Part shown: positions 1-5,521 of the stretch, one piece after another
How the letters are laid out: each line of letters starts with the position of its first letter
Numbering within the stretch: position 1 is the first letter of the stretch
NCBI GenBank assembly: GCA_036388295.1
Contig: DASVSC010000067.1
Span: forward strand, 1-11,384
Source of the DNA: RYN-431 sp036388295
Lineage (GTDB): Bacteria > Planctomycetota > Phycisphaerae > Tepidisphaerales > Tepidisphaeraceae
Reading direction: 5' to 3'
Length of the DNA: 11,384 bases
Notes under the pieces: model-generated
Database searches by the model: none
What the model was told of the DNA's origin: nothing
Seen by the model: only the letters and a program-made list of their open reading frames with translations
Made by a program: the position numbers and the translations under genes

Positions 1-11
1 CCCGCTTTCGC

Positions 12-40
12 TTGACGCATACTGGCCGTGCCTTTAGTCT
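12..40 (+). promoter_or_regulatory. Candidate sigma70-type promoter for the atp operon
   Basis: TTGACG at 12-17 matches five of six bases of the -35 consensus. A 17-base spacer leads to TAGTCT at 35-40, which matches only three of six bases of the -10 consensus. This would place the transcript start near 47, about 58 bases before the first likely start codon at 105. The call rests on consensus matching alone, in a genus whose promoters are unknown, so it is weak. Confidence 0.3.
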
Positions 41-104
41 GCGCGGCCCGTCTGGCGGCGTTATCCGGCGGGCGGCGAGGATTCCGCAATTTTGGATCGT
101 TCCC

Positions 105-353
105 ATGGCGGACGGACCGGCCCAGCCCCCGCGCGACCGAAAGACCGACGACGCGTCGGTGATGAAGCTCGTGGGGGCGGCGACCACCGTCGGCTTTGAG
201 TTCGTGGTGACCGTCCTGCTGCCCGGCGCGCTGGGCTACTGGCTCGACGGCCGCTTCGGGACGGGGCCGGTGCTGATGATCCTCGGGGGCGTGTTCGGGT
301 TCGGCGTCGGGCTGTACCGAATGCTCAAACTGTCTGCGTCGGCGATGAAATAG
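105..353 (+). CDS. atpZ: AtpZ/AtpI-family small membrane protein of the ATP synthase operon
   Basis: An 82-residue protein with two membrane segments (about residues 31-48 and 53-74). It carries the AtpZ-type pattern: a Gly-Tyr-Trp-Leu-Asp turn (residues 44-48) between the helices, then a glycine-rich second helix ending in GVGLYRML. In other bacteria AtpZ and AtpI sit in front of the ATP synthase genes and are linked to Mg2+/Ca2+ uptake or to assembly of the c-ring; which role applies here is unknown. The start at 105 is chosen because the alternative TTG at 12 would add a 31-residue unrelated Arg-rich extension lying over the likely promoter. The ribosome binding site is weak (GGA at 94-96). 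The next gene starts four bases after the stop, so the two are probably translationally coupled. Confidence 0.75.
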   Translation: MADGPAQPPRDRKTDDASVMKLVGAATTVGFEFVVTVLLPGALGYWLDGRFGTGPVLMILGGVFGFGVGLYRMLKLSASAMK

Positions 354-357
354 CCTC

Positions 358-807
358 ATGACCTCGACCCCGCCAGCTTCGCACGCACCGGTCCCGACCA
401 CGCCCGCGGCGCTGACGCGCCGGCTGGTCCGGACCGTTACGGCTGCGACTTTGCTGACGGCCGCCGTCTTGGCGGGCGTCGTCCAGCTGAGCGGCCGGCC
501 GGAGTGGTGGCCGGCGTTCGGGGCCGCGACCGTCGTGTCGGTGGCCGCGGGGTTCCTGTCGGTCGTCGTGCTGTCGATGGCGGCGGGGAAAACGGTCGAC
601 TGGCTCGTGACCTACGTCATGGGCGGCGCCGCCGCCCGCATGTTCGTCAGCCTGTTCGGGCTGCTGATCTGCGTGATGGGCCTGAAGACGCCGGCCGAGC
701 CGACCGGCTACATGATCTGCTGCTACTTCGTCGTGCTGCTGGTGGCCGAGTCGACGGTGCTGAACCGTGCGACGCAAGCGAATGCTGTTGGAGGACCGAA
801 TGCTTAA
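358..807 (+). CDS. atpI: ATP synthase subunit I-like four-helix membrane protein
   Basis: A 149-residue protein with four predicted membrane segments at about 25-44, 51-74, 88-107 and 116-134, after a Pro/Thr-rich cytosolic N-terminus. The size, the helix count and the position between atpZ and atpB match the poorly conserved ATP synthase I family, whose members aid c-ring or complex assembly in some bacteria. I see no diagnostic motif, so the name rests on topology and context. Its last eight bases overlap the start of atpB (800-807), and the atpB ribosome binding site lies inside its 3' end. That arrangement suggests translational coupling. Confidence 0.6.
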   Translation: MTSTPPASHAPVPTTPAALTRRLVRTVTAATLLTAAVLAGVVQLSGRPEWWPAFGAATVVSVAAGFLSVVVLSMAAGKTVDWLVTYVMGGAAARMFVSLFGLLICVMGLKTPAEPTGYMICCYFVVLLVAESTVLNRATQANAVGGPNA

Positions 808-1732
808 TCTGCTCGCGGCGGGCAACCCGCTGGACCACGTCGTCGACCACCGGATCGCCGGAATCGGCGAGTTCTGGATCCTGTCCAACCACATCATCAT
901 GATCCTGACGGCCGCCGTCATCATGCTGCTGATCTTCCCGGCCCTCACCAAACGCTATCGCAGTGGAGAACACGTGCCCACCGGCACGCGCAACTTCTTC
1001 GAAGCGATCATGATGTACATCCGCAACGACGTGGCCAAGCCGCTGCTGGGCGACAACACCGACCGGTTCATGCCGTTCCTGTGGACGATCTTCTTTTACA
1101 TCCTGATCCTGAACCTGCTCGGCCTGCTCCCGTTCGAGGCCATCCAGACGGTGCTGTTCAACCGCGGCGGCGGCGAGGGCTTCCACCCGATCGCCGGCAC
1201 GGCCACCAGCAACTTCTTCGTCACCGCCGGCCTGGCGTTCATCGTCTTCTGCGTCGTGCAGTTCCAGGGCATCAAATCCAACGGCATCAAGGGCTGGCTG
1301 CACCACTTTCTGGGCGGGGCGCCCTGGTGGCTGTTCTGGGTCATGATCCCGGTCGAGTTCCTCGGCATGCTGATCAAGCCGTTCGCCCTGGCGGTTCGTC
1401 TGGCCGCGAACATGACCGCCGGCCACATCATGCTGGCGGTGCTGGCGGGCTTCGTGCCCGCGGCGTTCGTCGGCCTGGGCAGCGGCGGCGGCATCGTCAT
1501 CGGCCTGATCAGCGTCATCGCCAGCGTGCTGGTCATGGTCCTCGAACTGTTCGTCGCCTTGCTGCAGGCGTACCTGTTCGTCTTCCTGTCCAGCCTGTTC
1601 ATCAGCCAAATGCTTTCGCACCACCACGAAGACGACCACCACGAGGCCCACGGCGACGAACTCGCCGAGCCGGTGGGCGTCCGGGGTCACGACCACGGCG
1701 TCGCACACGCCGCTTTGAAGCCGGCCCACTAA
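800..1732 (+). CDS. atpB: F-type ATP synthase subunit a
   Basis: Subunit a forms the two half-channels that bring protons to and from the c-ring. The 310-residue protein has hydrophobic helices at about 25-48, 92-112, 137-155, 175-195, 205-222 and 232-270. The essential arginine is R200 in the motif around ALAVRLAANMTAGH, with N204 and H209 at the usual family positions. The last helix has the expected Glu/Gln pattern (ELFVALLQAYLF). The start at 800 is preferred over 767 or 782 because a perfect GGAGG at 790-794 lies five bases upstream. Unusual is a His-rich C-terminal tail, with ten His among residues 274-310; by E. coli topology it would lie on the cytoplasmic side. It is followed by a 170-base gap before atpE. 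Confidence 0.97.
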   Translation: MLNLLAAGNPLDHVVDHRIAGIGEFWILSNHIIMILTAAVIMLLIFPALTKRYRSGEHVPTGTRNFFEAIMMYIRNDVAKPLLGDNTDRFMPFLWTIFFYILILNLLGLLPFEAIQTVLFNRGGGEGFHPIAGTATSNFFVTAGLAFIVFCVVQFQGIKSNGIKGWLHHFLGGAPWWLFWVMIPVEFLGMLIKPFALAVRLAANMTAGHIMLAVLAGFVPAAFVGLGSGGGIVIGLISVIASVLVMVLELFVALLQAYLFVFLSSLFISQMLSHHHEDDHHEAHGDELAEPVGVRGHDHGVAHAALKPAH

Positions 1733-1828
1733 ACGGACGCGAGTCGCGGGACTGCCCAGCCCAACTGGAGACGGGCGCGATTCGGTCGGGTGAGTCGGGC
1801 GGGACCGGGCGAGCGGTCACGCAGAAGT

Positions 1829-1850
1829 GCCGGGCGAGTGTTCGCCCGGC
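1829..1850 (+). promoter_or_regulatory. Perfect 9-bp hairpin in the atpB-atpE gap
   Basis: GCCGGGCGA at 1829-1837 pairs perfectly with TCGCCCGGC at 1842-1850 across a four-base loop (GTGT). No T-tract follows, so it is not a classical terminator. It lies 52 bases before the atpE start codon. The c subunit is needed in many copies per complex, and in other bacteria the atpB-atpE gap carries elements that raise atpE translation or stabilise its mRNA. A similar role here is inference. The rest of the 1733-1902 gap shows no gene. Confidence 0.55.
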
Positions 1851-1902
1851 TGAAGAAATCGACCTGCCGCTCGCACGGCGGGTCCTGAATCGGAGATTCG
1901 AT

Positions 1903-2238
1903 ATGAAGAAGTTTTTTGCTCTCATCGCCGTGCTGGCCCTGATCGCTCTGCCGAGCCTGGCCATGGCCGCTCCCGGCGACACCGTCACCAGCGACACCGT
2001 TGCCGCCGACGCCGGCACGCGCAACGCCTCGGTCGGCACCGGTCTGGCCGTCTTGGGTGCCGGTCTGGCCGTCGTCGGCGCGGGCCTGGGCATCGGCCGC
2101 ATCGGCGGCAGCGCGATGGAAGGCATCGCCCGCCAGCCCGAAGCCGGCGCGCGTATCGCCGCCAACATGATCATCGCCGCGGCCCTGGTCGAAGGTGCCG
2201 CCCTGTTCGCGATCGTCGTCGCGATCCTGAAGGGCTGA
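1903..2238 (+). CDS. atpE: F-type ATP synthase subunit c with N-terminal signal peptide
   Basis: Subunit c forms the membrane rotor ring. The 111-residue precursor begins with a signal-peptide-like leader (KK, a hydrophobic core, then an Ala-Met-Ala site near residues 20-22). The mature part has two transmembrane helices: a Gly-rich helix (about 44-70) and a second helix (about 84-108), joined by the polar loop R77-Q78-P79. The ion-binding carboxylate is E97. The positions that hold Gln and Ser in Na+-binding c-rings such as that of Ilyobacter are I64 and G98 here, so proton coupling is inferred. The start at 1903 has GGAG at 1892-1895, seven bases upstream. Without the leader its length (about 89 residues) is typical of bacterial c subunits. 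Confidence 0.95.
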   Translation: MKKFFALIAVLALIALPSLAMAAPGDTVTSDTVAADAGTRNASVGTGLAVLGAGLAVVGAGLGIGRIGGSAMEGIARQPEAGARIAANMIIAAALVEGAALFAIVVAILKG

Positions 2239-2251
2239 GGCCCGCTCTGCT

Positions 2252-2303
2252 GTTTAGCCGGCGGGTTCGCCCGCCGTACGCCGGACAAGTCCGGTGGCTA
2301 AAC
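2252..2303. repeat. Palindromic element with two internal hairpins (atpE-atpF gap)
   Basis: GTTTAGCC at 2252-2259 is the exact reverse complement of 2296-2303. Between these outer arms sit two hairpins. The first is GGCGGG/CCCGCC with a TTCG loop (2260-2275); the second is CCGGA/TCCGG with a CAAG loop (2281-2294). The RNA would fold as a three-way junction. Read inward from each end, the two halves share foot and tail (GTAC at 2276-2279) but differ in the stem. Two of the stem differences are compensated (G-C to C-G, and G-C to A-T). This looks like a head-to-head pair of REP-like units rather than a terminator, because no T-tract follows. Confidence 0.8.
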
Positions 2304-2371
2304 GGAAGCCTGAATGATCCACCGCCCGGTGCCCGAAAGGCCGCCGAGCGGTTTTGAAAGGAACTGACGCG

Positions 2372-2956
2372 ATGAACTTCAACCGACTCGCCGCCGCCGC
2401 GGCCGTCCTGTCCATGCCGCTGCTGACGTTGGCCGCCGAGGGGGGCACCTCCGCCGGCCTGCCGCCGACGATCAGCCAGGGCCTGATGACGGCCATTGTC
2501 AATCTGATCGTGATCGTGGTCCTGATCGTCGTGCTGACGAAGATCGCCTTCGGCCCGATCAGCAAGGGCCTGGCCGAGCGTGAGGCGAAGATCCGGCGCG
2601 ACATCGAAGAGGCGGAGCGGGCCCGGGCTGCGGCCGAGGCGTCGCAGAAAGAGTACGCCGCCCAGCTCTCCCGTGCCGGCGACGAAGTGCGCACGATTCT
2701 GGACAAGGCCAACGCCGACGCCCAGGCCGTCGCCACCCGCATCAAGATGCAGGCGCAGCAGGAAGCCGAAGAGGCCAAAGAGCGTGCCCTGAAGGACATC
2801 GACGCCAGCCGCCGCGCCGCCGTCTCGGAAATCCACGAGCACGCCGCCACGCTCAGCACGTCGATCGCCGAAAAGATCCTGCGTCGCAACCTGAACGCCG
2901 ACGACCAGCGCGATCTGGTCCGTCAGTCGCTCGAACAGCTCGGCAGCGTCAACTAA
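2372..2956 (+). CDS. atpF: F-type ATP synthase subunit b
   Basis: Subunit b is the peripheral stalk that holds the alpha/beta head against subunit a. The 194-residue protein has a leader-like hydrophobic stretch at 6-22, a short polar linker, then the membrane anchor at about 40-58. A long charged helix/coiled coil follows, rich in Glu, Ala, Arg and Lys, from about 62 to 185. Family length without the leader is about 155-170 residues, so the leader is an extra as in atpE. The start at 2372 is preferred over an upstream TTG at 2354 because AAAGGA at 2357-2362 lies nine bases before it. Only 24 bases separate it from atpH. Confidence 0.93.
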   Translation: MNFNRLAAAAAVLSMPLLTLAAEGGTSAGLPPTISQGLMTAIVNLIVIVVLIVVLTKIAFGPISKGLAEREAKIRRDIEEAERARAAAEASQKEYAAQLSRAGDEVRTILDKANADAQAVATRIKMQAQQEAEEAKERALKDIDASRRAAVSEIHEHAATLSTSIAEKILRRNLNADDQRDLVRQSLEQLGSVN

Positions 2957-2980
2957 GCAGGCAGCAAAAGGACCCCGGCC

Positions 2981-3535
2981 ATGGCCAGAAACAACGACGA
3001 CCACGCGACACTCGATAGCTACGCCCAGGCGCTGCTGCAGCTGAGCGACGCCCGCGGCGTCACCGACCAGGTGGCCGGCGACGTGCGCGAGATCAGCGCG
3101 ATGATCGACCGCGACCCGGTGCTCGCCAAGTACCTGAGCGACCCGTCCATCAGCCACGTCGAACGCGGCGACAAGCTCGACCGCACCTTTTCCGGCAAGA
3201 CGCCCGAGGTGCTGGTCGGTTTCCTGAAGCTGCTGAACGCCAAAGGCCGCTTGAATAACTTCGGCGGCATCGCGAAAGCGTTCCAGCACCTGCTCGATTT
3301 GCGGGCCGGCCAGCAGGACGTGGAAGTAACGGTCGCCCAGGCCCTGAACCCGCAGGAGCTGGAAGACGTACGAATTGAGATCAGCAAGAAGATCGGCAAA
3401 CACGCCCAGGTGACGCAGAAGGTCGACGAATCGATCATCGGCGGCCTGGTGCTGAAGATCGGCGATAAACTCATCGACGGCAGCGTGAAAACGCAGCTGG
3501 AAACGATGAAGCGAAAGCTGATCGCGGCGGTGTGA
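2981..3535 (+). CDS. atpH: F-type ATP synthase subunit delta
   Basis: Delta (the OSCP family) joins the b stalk to the top of the F1 head. The 184-residue length is typical. The N-terminal six-helix region runs to about residue 105. The family's conserved C-terminal block is clear at residues 148-180 (VDESIIGGLVLKIGDKLIDG, then SVKTQLETMKRKL). The ribosome binding site AAAAGGA at 2966-2972 lies eight bases upstream of ATG. The gene is separated from atpA by a 172-base gap that is almost entirely a long inverted repeat. Confidence 0.95.
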   Translation: MARNNDDHATLDSYAQALLQLSDARGVTDQVAGDVREISAMIDRDPVLAKYLSDPSISHVERGDKLDRTFSGKTPEVLVGFLKLLNAKGRLNNFGGIAKAFQHLLDLRAGQQDVEVTVAQALNPQELEDVRIEISKKIGKHAQVTQKVDESIIGGLVLKIGDKLIDGSVKTQLETMKRKLIAAV

Positions 3536-3538
3536 GTT

Positions 3539-3684
3539 GCCGCAGATGAACGCAGATACACGCAGATAAGAGAATCAAATAGAAGAGGAGCTTCGGAGGC
3601 GAAAGAGACGTCGGATCATCGCAAGGTTTTGCTTTTCTAGCCAAATCTTTCTCTTATCTGCGTCCATCTGCGTCCATCTGCGGC
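3539..3684. repeat. 146-bp MITE-like inverted repeat between atpH and atpA
   Basis: The left arm at 3539-3574 and the right arm at 3649-3684 are inverted copies, matching at 33 of 36 bases. Each arm contains three tandem 10-base units beginning CGCAGAT (left arm at 3541, 3551 and 3561). The 74-base centre (3575-3648) is less GC-rich than the flanking genes and has no ORF of note. It starts three bases after the atpH stop and ends 13 bases before the atpA ribosome binding site, so it fills the gap. From memory, CGCAGAT-type arms recur in intergenic DNA of several bacterial phyla; I could not check this. No terminator T-tract is present. Confidence 0.85.
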
Positions 3685-3707
3685 TAAAAAGAAGCTAAGA
3701 GGAAACC

Positions 3708-5219
3708 ATGGCCATCAACGTTGCAGACATCACCAGCGTCCTGAAGCGCGAAATCGAATCCTACGAACAGAAGCTCAACGTCAGCGACGTCGGCACCGTG
3801 CTCGAAGTCGGTGACGGCATCGCCCGCATCTACGGCCTGCGCGGGGCGATGGCGGGCGAGCTGCTCACGTTCCAGAACGGCGCGATGGGTCAGGTGTTTA
3901 ACCTGGAAGAAGACACCATCGGCGCGGTCATCTTCGGCGATTACACGCACATCAAGGAAGGCGACACCGTCCAGACCACCGGCCGCCTGCTGGAAGTGCC
4001 CGTCGGCCCGGCCGTCATCGGCCGCGTGGTCGACCCGCTCGGCCAGCCGCTCGACGGCGGCCCGGCGATCGTCAGCACCGAAACCCGCAAGATGGACATC
4101 ATCGCCCCCGGCATCGCCGAGCGGCAGCCCGTCAAGGAACCGCTGCAGACCGGCATCAAGGCCATCGACGCCATGATCCCGATCGGCCGCGGCCAGCGTC
4201 AGCTCATCATCGGCGACCGCAAGACCGGCAAAAGCGCGATCGCGATCGACGCGATCATCGCCCAGAAGCACACCGGCGTGAAGTGTTTCTATGTCGCCGT
4301 CGGCCAGAAGGAATCGACCGTCGCCAGCATCGTCGAAGTGCTGCGGGCCGCAGGCGCGATGGAATACACCACCGTCGTCGTCGCCGGTGCGAGCGACGCC
4401 GCTCCGCTGCAGTACATCGCCCCGTACGCCGGCACCGCGATGGCCGAGTACTTCATGTGGAAGGGCGAAGCCACGCTGGTCGTCTATGACGATCTGTCGA
4501 AGCAGGCCGCCGCGTACCGCCAGCTGTCGCTGTTGCTCCGCCGCCCGCCGGGCCGCGAAGCGTATCCTGGCGACGTGTTCTATCTCCACAGCCGCCTCCT
4601 GGAGCGTGCCGTGAAGCTGAGCGCCGAGCTCGGCGGCGGTTCGCTGACGGCCCTGCCGATCATCGAAACGCAGGAAGGCGAAGTGTCGGCGTACATTCCG
4701 ACCAATGTCATCAGCATCACCGACGGCCAGATCTACCTGGAACCGGAACTGTTCTTCAGCGGCGTGCGCCCGGCGATCAACGTCGGCGTGAGCGTCAGCC
4801 GTGTGGGTGGCAACGCCCAGACGAAGGCCATGAAGAAGATCGCCGGCTCGCTCCGCCTGGACCTGGCCGCTTACCGTGAACTGGAAGCGTTCGCCCAGCT
4901 CGGCACCGAACTGGACGCCGCCACGCAGCGCCAGCTCGACCGCGGTGCCCGTCTGGTGGAACTGCTGAAGCAGCCGCAGTACCGGCCGATGAAGATCAGC
5001 GACGAAGTCGCCGTCATCTACGCCGGCACGAAGGGGTACATGGACGACGTCCCCGTCAGCCGCGTCGGCGAGTTCCAGACCGGCTTCCTCGAATACGCCT
5101 CGGCCAGCCACAACGAGACGATGAGCAACATCGAATCGCAAAAGGAACTGTCCGAAGCGAACGAGACGGGACTGAAAAAGGCCCTCGAAGAGTACAAGAG
5201 CCGGGTGTGGAAGAAGTAA
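3708..5219 (+). CDS. atpA: F-type ATP synthase subunit alpha
   Basis: Alpha is the non-catalytic nucleotide-binding subunit of the F1 head. The 503-residue protein is full length. The beta-barrel domain covers about 25-95. The Walker A loop GDRKTGKS is at 169-176, and the Walker B strand LVVYDD at 257-262. The alpha/beta signature PAINVGVSVSRVGG is at 355-368, with the catalytic arginine finger at R365. AGAGG at 3698-3702 lies five bases before ATG. It is the last gene of the operon: a strong terminator follows within 32 bases, and no atpG, atpD or atpC lies downstream. Alpha alone cannot make a working head, so the missing subunits must be encoded elsewhere. Confidence 0.98.
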   Translation: MAINVADITSVLKREIESYEQKLNVSDVGTVLEVGDGIARIYGLRGAMAGELLTFQNGAMGQVFNLEEDTIGAVIFGDYTHIKEGDTVQTTGRLLEVPVGPAVIGRVVDPLGQPLDGGPAIVSTETRKMDIIAPGIAERQPVKEPLQTGIKAIDAMIPIGRGQRQLIIGDRKTGKSAIAIDAIIAQKHTGVKCFYVAVGQKESTVASIVEVLRAAGAMEYTTVVVAGASDAAPLQYIAPYAGTAMAEYFMWKGEATLVVYDDLSKQAAAYRQLSLLLRRPPGREAYPGDVFYLHSRLLERAVKLSAELGGGSLTALPIIETQEGEVSAYIPTNVISITDGQIYLEPELFFSGVRPAINVGVSVSRVGGNAQTKAMKKIAGSLRLDLAAYRELEAFAQLGTELDAATQRQLDRGARLVELLKQPQYRPMKISDEVAVIYAGTKGYMDDVPVSRVGEFQTGFLEYASASHNETMSNIESQKELSEANETGLKKALEEYKSRVWKK

Positions 5220-5245
5220 CCTTCTCTGCCTAGGTAATGAGCGAT

Positions 5246-5290
5246 AAAAGACGACGCCCGGGCCGCATGGTCCGGGCGTCGTTTTATTTT
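5246..5290 (+). terminator. Rho-independent terminator of the atp operon
   Basis: A perfect 11-bp stem (ACGACGCCCGG at 5251-5261 with CCGGGCGTCGT at 5272-5282) is extendable by three pairs around a GCAT loop. It is followed by TTTTATTTT (5282-5290, the first T being the last stem base). An AAAA run precedes the stem at 5246-5249, so it could also work weakly on the other strand. It lies 31 bases after the atpA stop. Confidence 0.9.
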
Positions 5291-5330
5291 CCCTCTCCCG
5301 TGTATCCACTGGAGAGGGTCAGGGTGAGGG
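5291..5330. repeat. Dispersed-type repeat (CCCTCTCC / GGAGAGGG ... GGGTGAGGG)
   Basis: CCCTCTCC at 5291-5298 pairs with GGAGAGGG at 5311-5318, followed by TCAGGGTGAGGG to 5330. I recall near-identical strings as dispersed intergenic repeats in many high-GC bacterial genomes; that is memory, not a search. It lies directly after the atp terminator. Confidence 0.5.
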
Positions 5331-5352
5331 CCGACGACCAGCCGTGTAGTCA

Positions 5353-5421
5353 GTAGGGTTCGCACTGCGGACCTTTGCCATGACGATTGTCCGAGCAAAT
5401 GGTCCGCGGTGCGGACCCTAC
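5353..5421. repeat. REP-like inverted pair, GTAG type (first copy)
   Basis: The left unit at 5353-5373 and the inverted right unit at 5401-5421 match at 19 of 21 bases. Each starts with GTAG and then forms its own hairpin with a seven-pair stem and a three-base loop. Pairing continues into the spacer (TTTGC 5374-5378 with GCAAA 5395-5399). A GTAG/GTGG foot followed by a hairpin is the hallmark of REP sequences mobilised by REP-associated tyrosine transposases. An inverted pair resembles a BIME. It lies between the convergent ends of atpA and the beta-helix gene. Confidence 0.75.
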
Positions 5422-5450
5422 ACCAGATGTCGTTGTTACTTTGATTCGAC

Positions 5451-5493
5451 TCAAGAAAACAGCCGGCCGACACGTTCGTGTCGGCCGGCTGTT
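5451..5493 (-). terminator. Rho-independent terminator of the beta-helix gene
   Basis: Read on the minus strand, a perfect stem of about 16 bp (AACAGCCGGCCGACAC, arms at 5458-5473 and 5478-5493) closes a short GAAC loop. Its 3' arm runs into TTTTCTT. It lies about 28 bases downstream of the beta-helix stop codon. It is one of the strongest stems in the window. Confidence 0.88.
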
Positions 5494-5521
5494 GTGATTC
5501 AGTTGATCGTTGGCGCTGCGG

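Noticed and set aside
12..104. N-terminal extension of the AtpZ-like protein from TTG at 12
   Set aside because: The extra 31 residues do not match the family, have no ribosome binding site, and cover the only promoter-like sequence.
1829..1850. Hairpin in the atpB-atpE gap as a transcription terminator
   Set aside because: No T-tract follows, and the genes downstream are needed with those upstream.
3541..3570. Three 10-base CGCAGAT units considered as a CRISPR or iteron array
   Set aside because: There are no spacers, only three units per arm, and an inverted copy at 3651-3680; it is part of one long inverted repeat, with no cas or replication gene nearby.
3684..5309. A 541-codon frame antisense to atpA
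   Set aside because: Its Asp/Ala/Arg/His-rich translation is the usual mirror of a GC-rich codon pattern; atpA on the other strand is unmistakable. It was also checked for the missing gamma, beta or epsilon subunits and does not resemble them.
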